From Gemmatimonadota bacterium (GTDB taxonomy: Bacteria > Gemmatimonadota > Gemmatimonadetes > Gemmatimonadales > GWC2-71-9): DNA of 64,000 nt. Position 1 is the stretch's first letter. Each line of letters begins with the position of its first letter. The DNA is taken from assembly GCA_009692115.1 (NCBI GenBank), contig SHZU01000005.1, positions 62,001 through 126,000 on the forward strand. Reading direction: 5' to 3'. Shown one piece after another: positions 62,425 to 64,000 of the stretch. A model generated the notes under the pieces. It made no database searches and was not told where the DNA came from. It saw only the letters and a list, made by a program, of their open reading frames with translations. The position numbers and the translations under genes are program-made.

Positions 62425-63401
62425 TCGATCAGTTGACCAACGCCTTGCTGCTCTGCTTCGCGGAGGATGAAATCAGCGGCCACCAGGTCCTCGGCCACCA
62501 TGCCAAGGGACTTGAAAAGTGTGATGTCCTGGTCCGATGTCCGGCCCGCGACCCGGCCGGTGAGCACGTCGCCGATGGAGCCGAGAATGTGACGCTCATC
62601 GACGATGCCGGCTTCTTTGGCCCGGCGGAAGTCGCCCGCGAGTGCCAAGGCGCTGTCCTTGAAGTCGACGAACAGGCGGGTCCGGGCCACTGTGTCGATG
62701 TCGATTTCCGACGTGGTTGGAATACTCGATCCGACCACGTTGAGATGCTGGCCGGGTCGAAGCCACCGGGCCTCGAAGAACGGTTCCTTGGCTGCCGTGG
62801 TGGTGCAGAGAACGTCGGCCGGGAGGGCCGCCTCTTCCGGGGTCCTGACCGCCGTGATTTCGAGATCATGATGAACCGCCTCGGCGGCGGCGAATGCCGT
62901 CGCCCGGGCGAAGTCTCGTCCCCACACCAGCGCCCGTTCGAACTTTCGGACCTGGGTGATGGCCTCGAGATGGGTGTGGGCTTGCTCTCCGTAGCCGAAG
63001 ATGGCCAGGGTCTTGGTGCCGGGCTTTGCCAGCGCGTCGGTCGCGACCGCTGTCGCGGCTGCGGTCCGAATCGCGGTGATCTCGCGACCGTCTAAGATGG
63101 CCCGCGGGGCCCCGTTTGTAGTCTCGAATAGGTGCACAAATCCTTGGTGCGACCCGAACGCCGTCCCGAAGTTACCTGGGAACACCGTCATGATCTTGAT
63201 ACCTAGCCATTCGGGGTCGGCGGTGTAGCCGGGCATCATGCTGAGGAGCCCTCGCCGGTCGGGATGGTACAGCGCTTGGCGGATGGGCTGCACGGCCTGC
63301 TCGGTTGCCACGAGGGTCATGGCCTGCCGCATCAGGTCGGTGCAGCGGCGAATCGGAAGCAGGGCTCGGACGGCGGCGGCATTGAGAACGCGGATTTGCA
63401 T
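62418..63401 (-). CDS. Ornithine cyclodeaminase/mu-crystallin-family enzyme
   Basis: A 327-residue NAD(P)-dependent enzyme. The family N-terminus is MQIRVLNAAAVRALLPIRRC, substrate-binding Arg and Lys appear in IKIMTVFPGN and DGREITAIRTAAATAVATDA, and the Rossmann fold is LAIFGYGEQAHTHLEAIT. Relatives include ornithine cyclodeaminase, alanine dehydrogenase and ectoine-utilisation EutC, so the reaction cannot be fixed. Its stop overlaps the serine hydrolase start, suggesting shared amino-acid or dipeptide metabolism. Confidence 0.9.
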   Translation of the reverse strand: MQIRVLNAAAVRALLPIRRCTDLMRQAMTLVATEQAVQPIRQALYHPDRRGLLSMMPGYTADPEWLGIKIMTVFPGNFGTAFGSHQGFVHLFETTNGAPRAILDGREITAIRTAAATAVATDALAKPGTKTLAIFGYGEQAHTHLEAITQVRKFERALVWGRDFARATAFAAAEAVHHDLEITAVRTPEEAALPADVLCTTTAAKEPFFEARWLRPGQHLNVVGSSIPTTSEIDIDTVARTRLFVDFKDSALALAGDFRRAKEAGIVDERHILGSIGDVLTGRVAGRTSDQDITLFKSLGMVAEDLVAADFILREAEQQGVGQLIEW

Positions 63402-63429
63402 GCTGGAAAGAGCGGGCTCCGGCCAACGG

Positions 63430-63827
63430 TGTCAAGACGGCCCGCCGTTTGCCCGACAGCTCAAGGTAGGACACGACGGTACCTTCGAGTTTGTTGCCCT
63501 TGATGACGCCGTCGAAGGTGGTCGAGGTCTTCTCGCCGGTGTCGGGATCCGGATAGGGATCGAGCCAGCCGGTCACCGCCGTGCCCTCACAGCGGACGAA
63601 GCTGATCTTGAGGATGCGGGGGTCCGCAGCATCGGATCATCGCTTCGAGGGGTGGTGCCGGCCGGCTCGATGTTGGCCGGCACCATCATGACATCACCGA
63701 CGGCGGTATCGCGTCCGGCAACCAGTGTGAAGACGATCGAGCCGACCCGCCCCGGAACCGGGGTTTCGGGGGCACCGCAGGCCGCCGCCAGCAAGAACAC
63801 CTCGCTCCACCCGATCGTTCGCGTCAT
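63430..63827 (-). pseudogene. Frameshifted secreted or lipoprotein gene of unknown function
   Basis: From ATG 63827 the frame gives MTRTIGWSEVFLLAAACGAP, a possible lipoprotein signal (Cys at AAAC), then GSIVFTLVAGRDTAVGDVMM. At the GGGGG run 63618-63622 the protein-like frame changes to RILKISFVRCEGTAVTGWLD, PDTGEKTSTTFDGVIKGNKL and EGTVVSYLELSG. Adding one base to the run fuses them. The 3' end is also unclear: the second frame runs into the downstream gene. Confidence 0.6.
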
Positions 63828-63905
63828 ATGGATACCCACCCTCTTTCTCTCAGGACCATAGCTATGGCCAGATGAAGATTAGATGAGACCGGTGAGAAGG
63901 TGGTG

Positions 63906-64000
63906 CTATCTCCAGCGGAAAATTCGGAGGGCCACGGTGAAACAGATAACGAGCCAGGCCATCAAAATGGATAACTGGAGACCGAGATCGGCGAACCCGG
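63906..64000 (-). CDS. C-terminal end of an ABC-2-type permease (partial)
   Basis: The last 31 codons of a gene entering from beyond the window, ending LQLSILMAWLVICFTVALRI then FRWR and stop (63906-63908). A hydrophobic helix followed by a short FRWxx tail is typical of ABC-2 transporter permeases. The rest is outside the window, so the call rests on this segment. Confidence 0.5.
   Translation of the reverse strand, partial: GFADLGLQLSILMAWLVICFTVALRIFRWR

Overview
The window is GC-rich bacterial chromosome, tightly packed and almost entirely chromosomal housekeeping and accessory metabolism. I infer Gemmatimonadota or a close relative at moderate confidence. The clues are a GWxTD-domain lipoprotein, Ser/Thr kinases joined to zinc-ribbon and Sel1 parts, a PadR plus duplicated-orphan-permease module, many short secreted proteins ending their signal peptide in AQ, and an EF-P with a PGNLRA loop. 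No 16S gene or other phylogenetic marker was compared.

Layout: 1-9600 holds a membrane-anchored protein, an MMPL transporter, polA, the GWxTD lipoprotein, a kinase overlapping pyrE, and an AraC-type regulator. 9600-12350 holds a TPR fragment, the RNase P RNA, a secreted protein and mtgA. 12350-19041 is the replication-origin-type core: dnaN and dnaA on the minus strand, and rpmH, rnpA, yidD, yidC and mnmE on the plus strand, separated by a compact divergent promoter with a DnaA-box-like site inside the dnaA promoter. 19064-27037 is a long minus-strand operon with several 4-base overlaps: holA, a SPOR protein, mutS, a TonB-C lipoprotein, ddl, a rhomboid that has lost its catalytic serine, a zinc protease and a CDGSH protein. 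27112-31420 holds a NUDIX hydrolase, a YdcF protein, a truncated metallo-beta-lactamase gene, upp, a broken secreted protein and a phosphodiesterase. A tRNA-Phe(GAA) at 31513 is followed by about 1 kb of AT-richer, decayed DNA containing remnants of several genes. 32657-42250 holds a fatty acid desaturase, an rRNA methyltransferase overlapping hrpB, and mixed enzymes. 42253-49651 looks like a sugar or nucleoside uptake and oxidation locus (Tat-exported TIM-barrel protein, Gfo/Idh/MocA dehydrogenase, NupG-like MFS, TonB-dependent receptor). 49655-64000 holds a large zinc-ribbon kinase, efp, a decayed PadR/permease locus, ahcY with an ArsR-methyltransferase, an amidase, a serine hydrolase and an ornithine-cyclodeaminase-like gene.

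The most striking general feature is gene decay. At least eight loci are frameshifted, stopped or truncated, and four of the frameshifts fall in short G/C runs, so sequencing error and true pseudogenisation both need testing. I did not find a CRISPR array, prophage, insertion sequence, secretion cluster or biosynthetic gene cluster, and I see no clear new multi-gene system. The best leads are the pseudo-rhomboid embedded in a DNA-repair/cell-wall operon, the back-to-back dnaA/rpmH promoter, the rpmH/rnpA overlap without a normal start codon, and the kinase-pyrE overlap.
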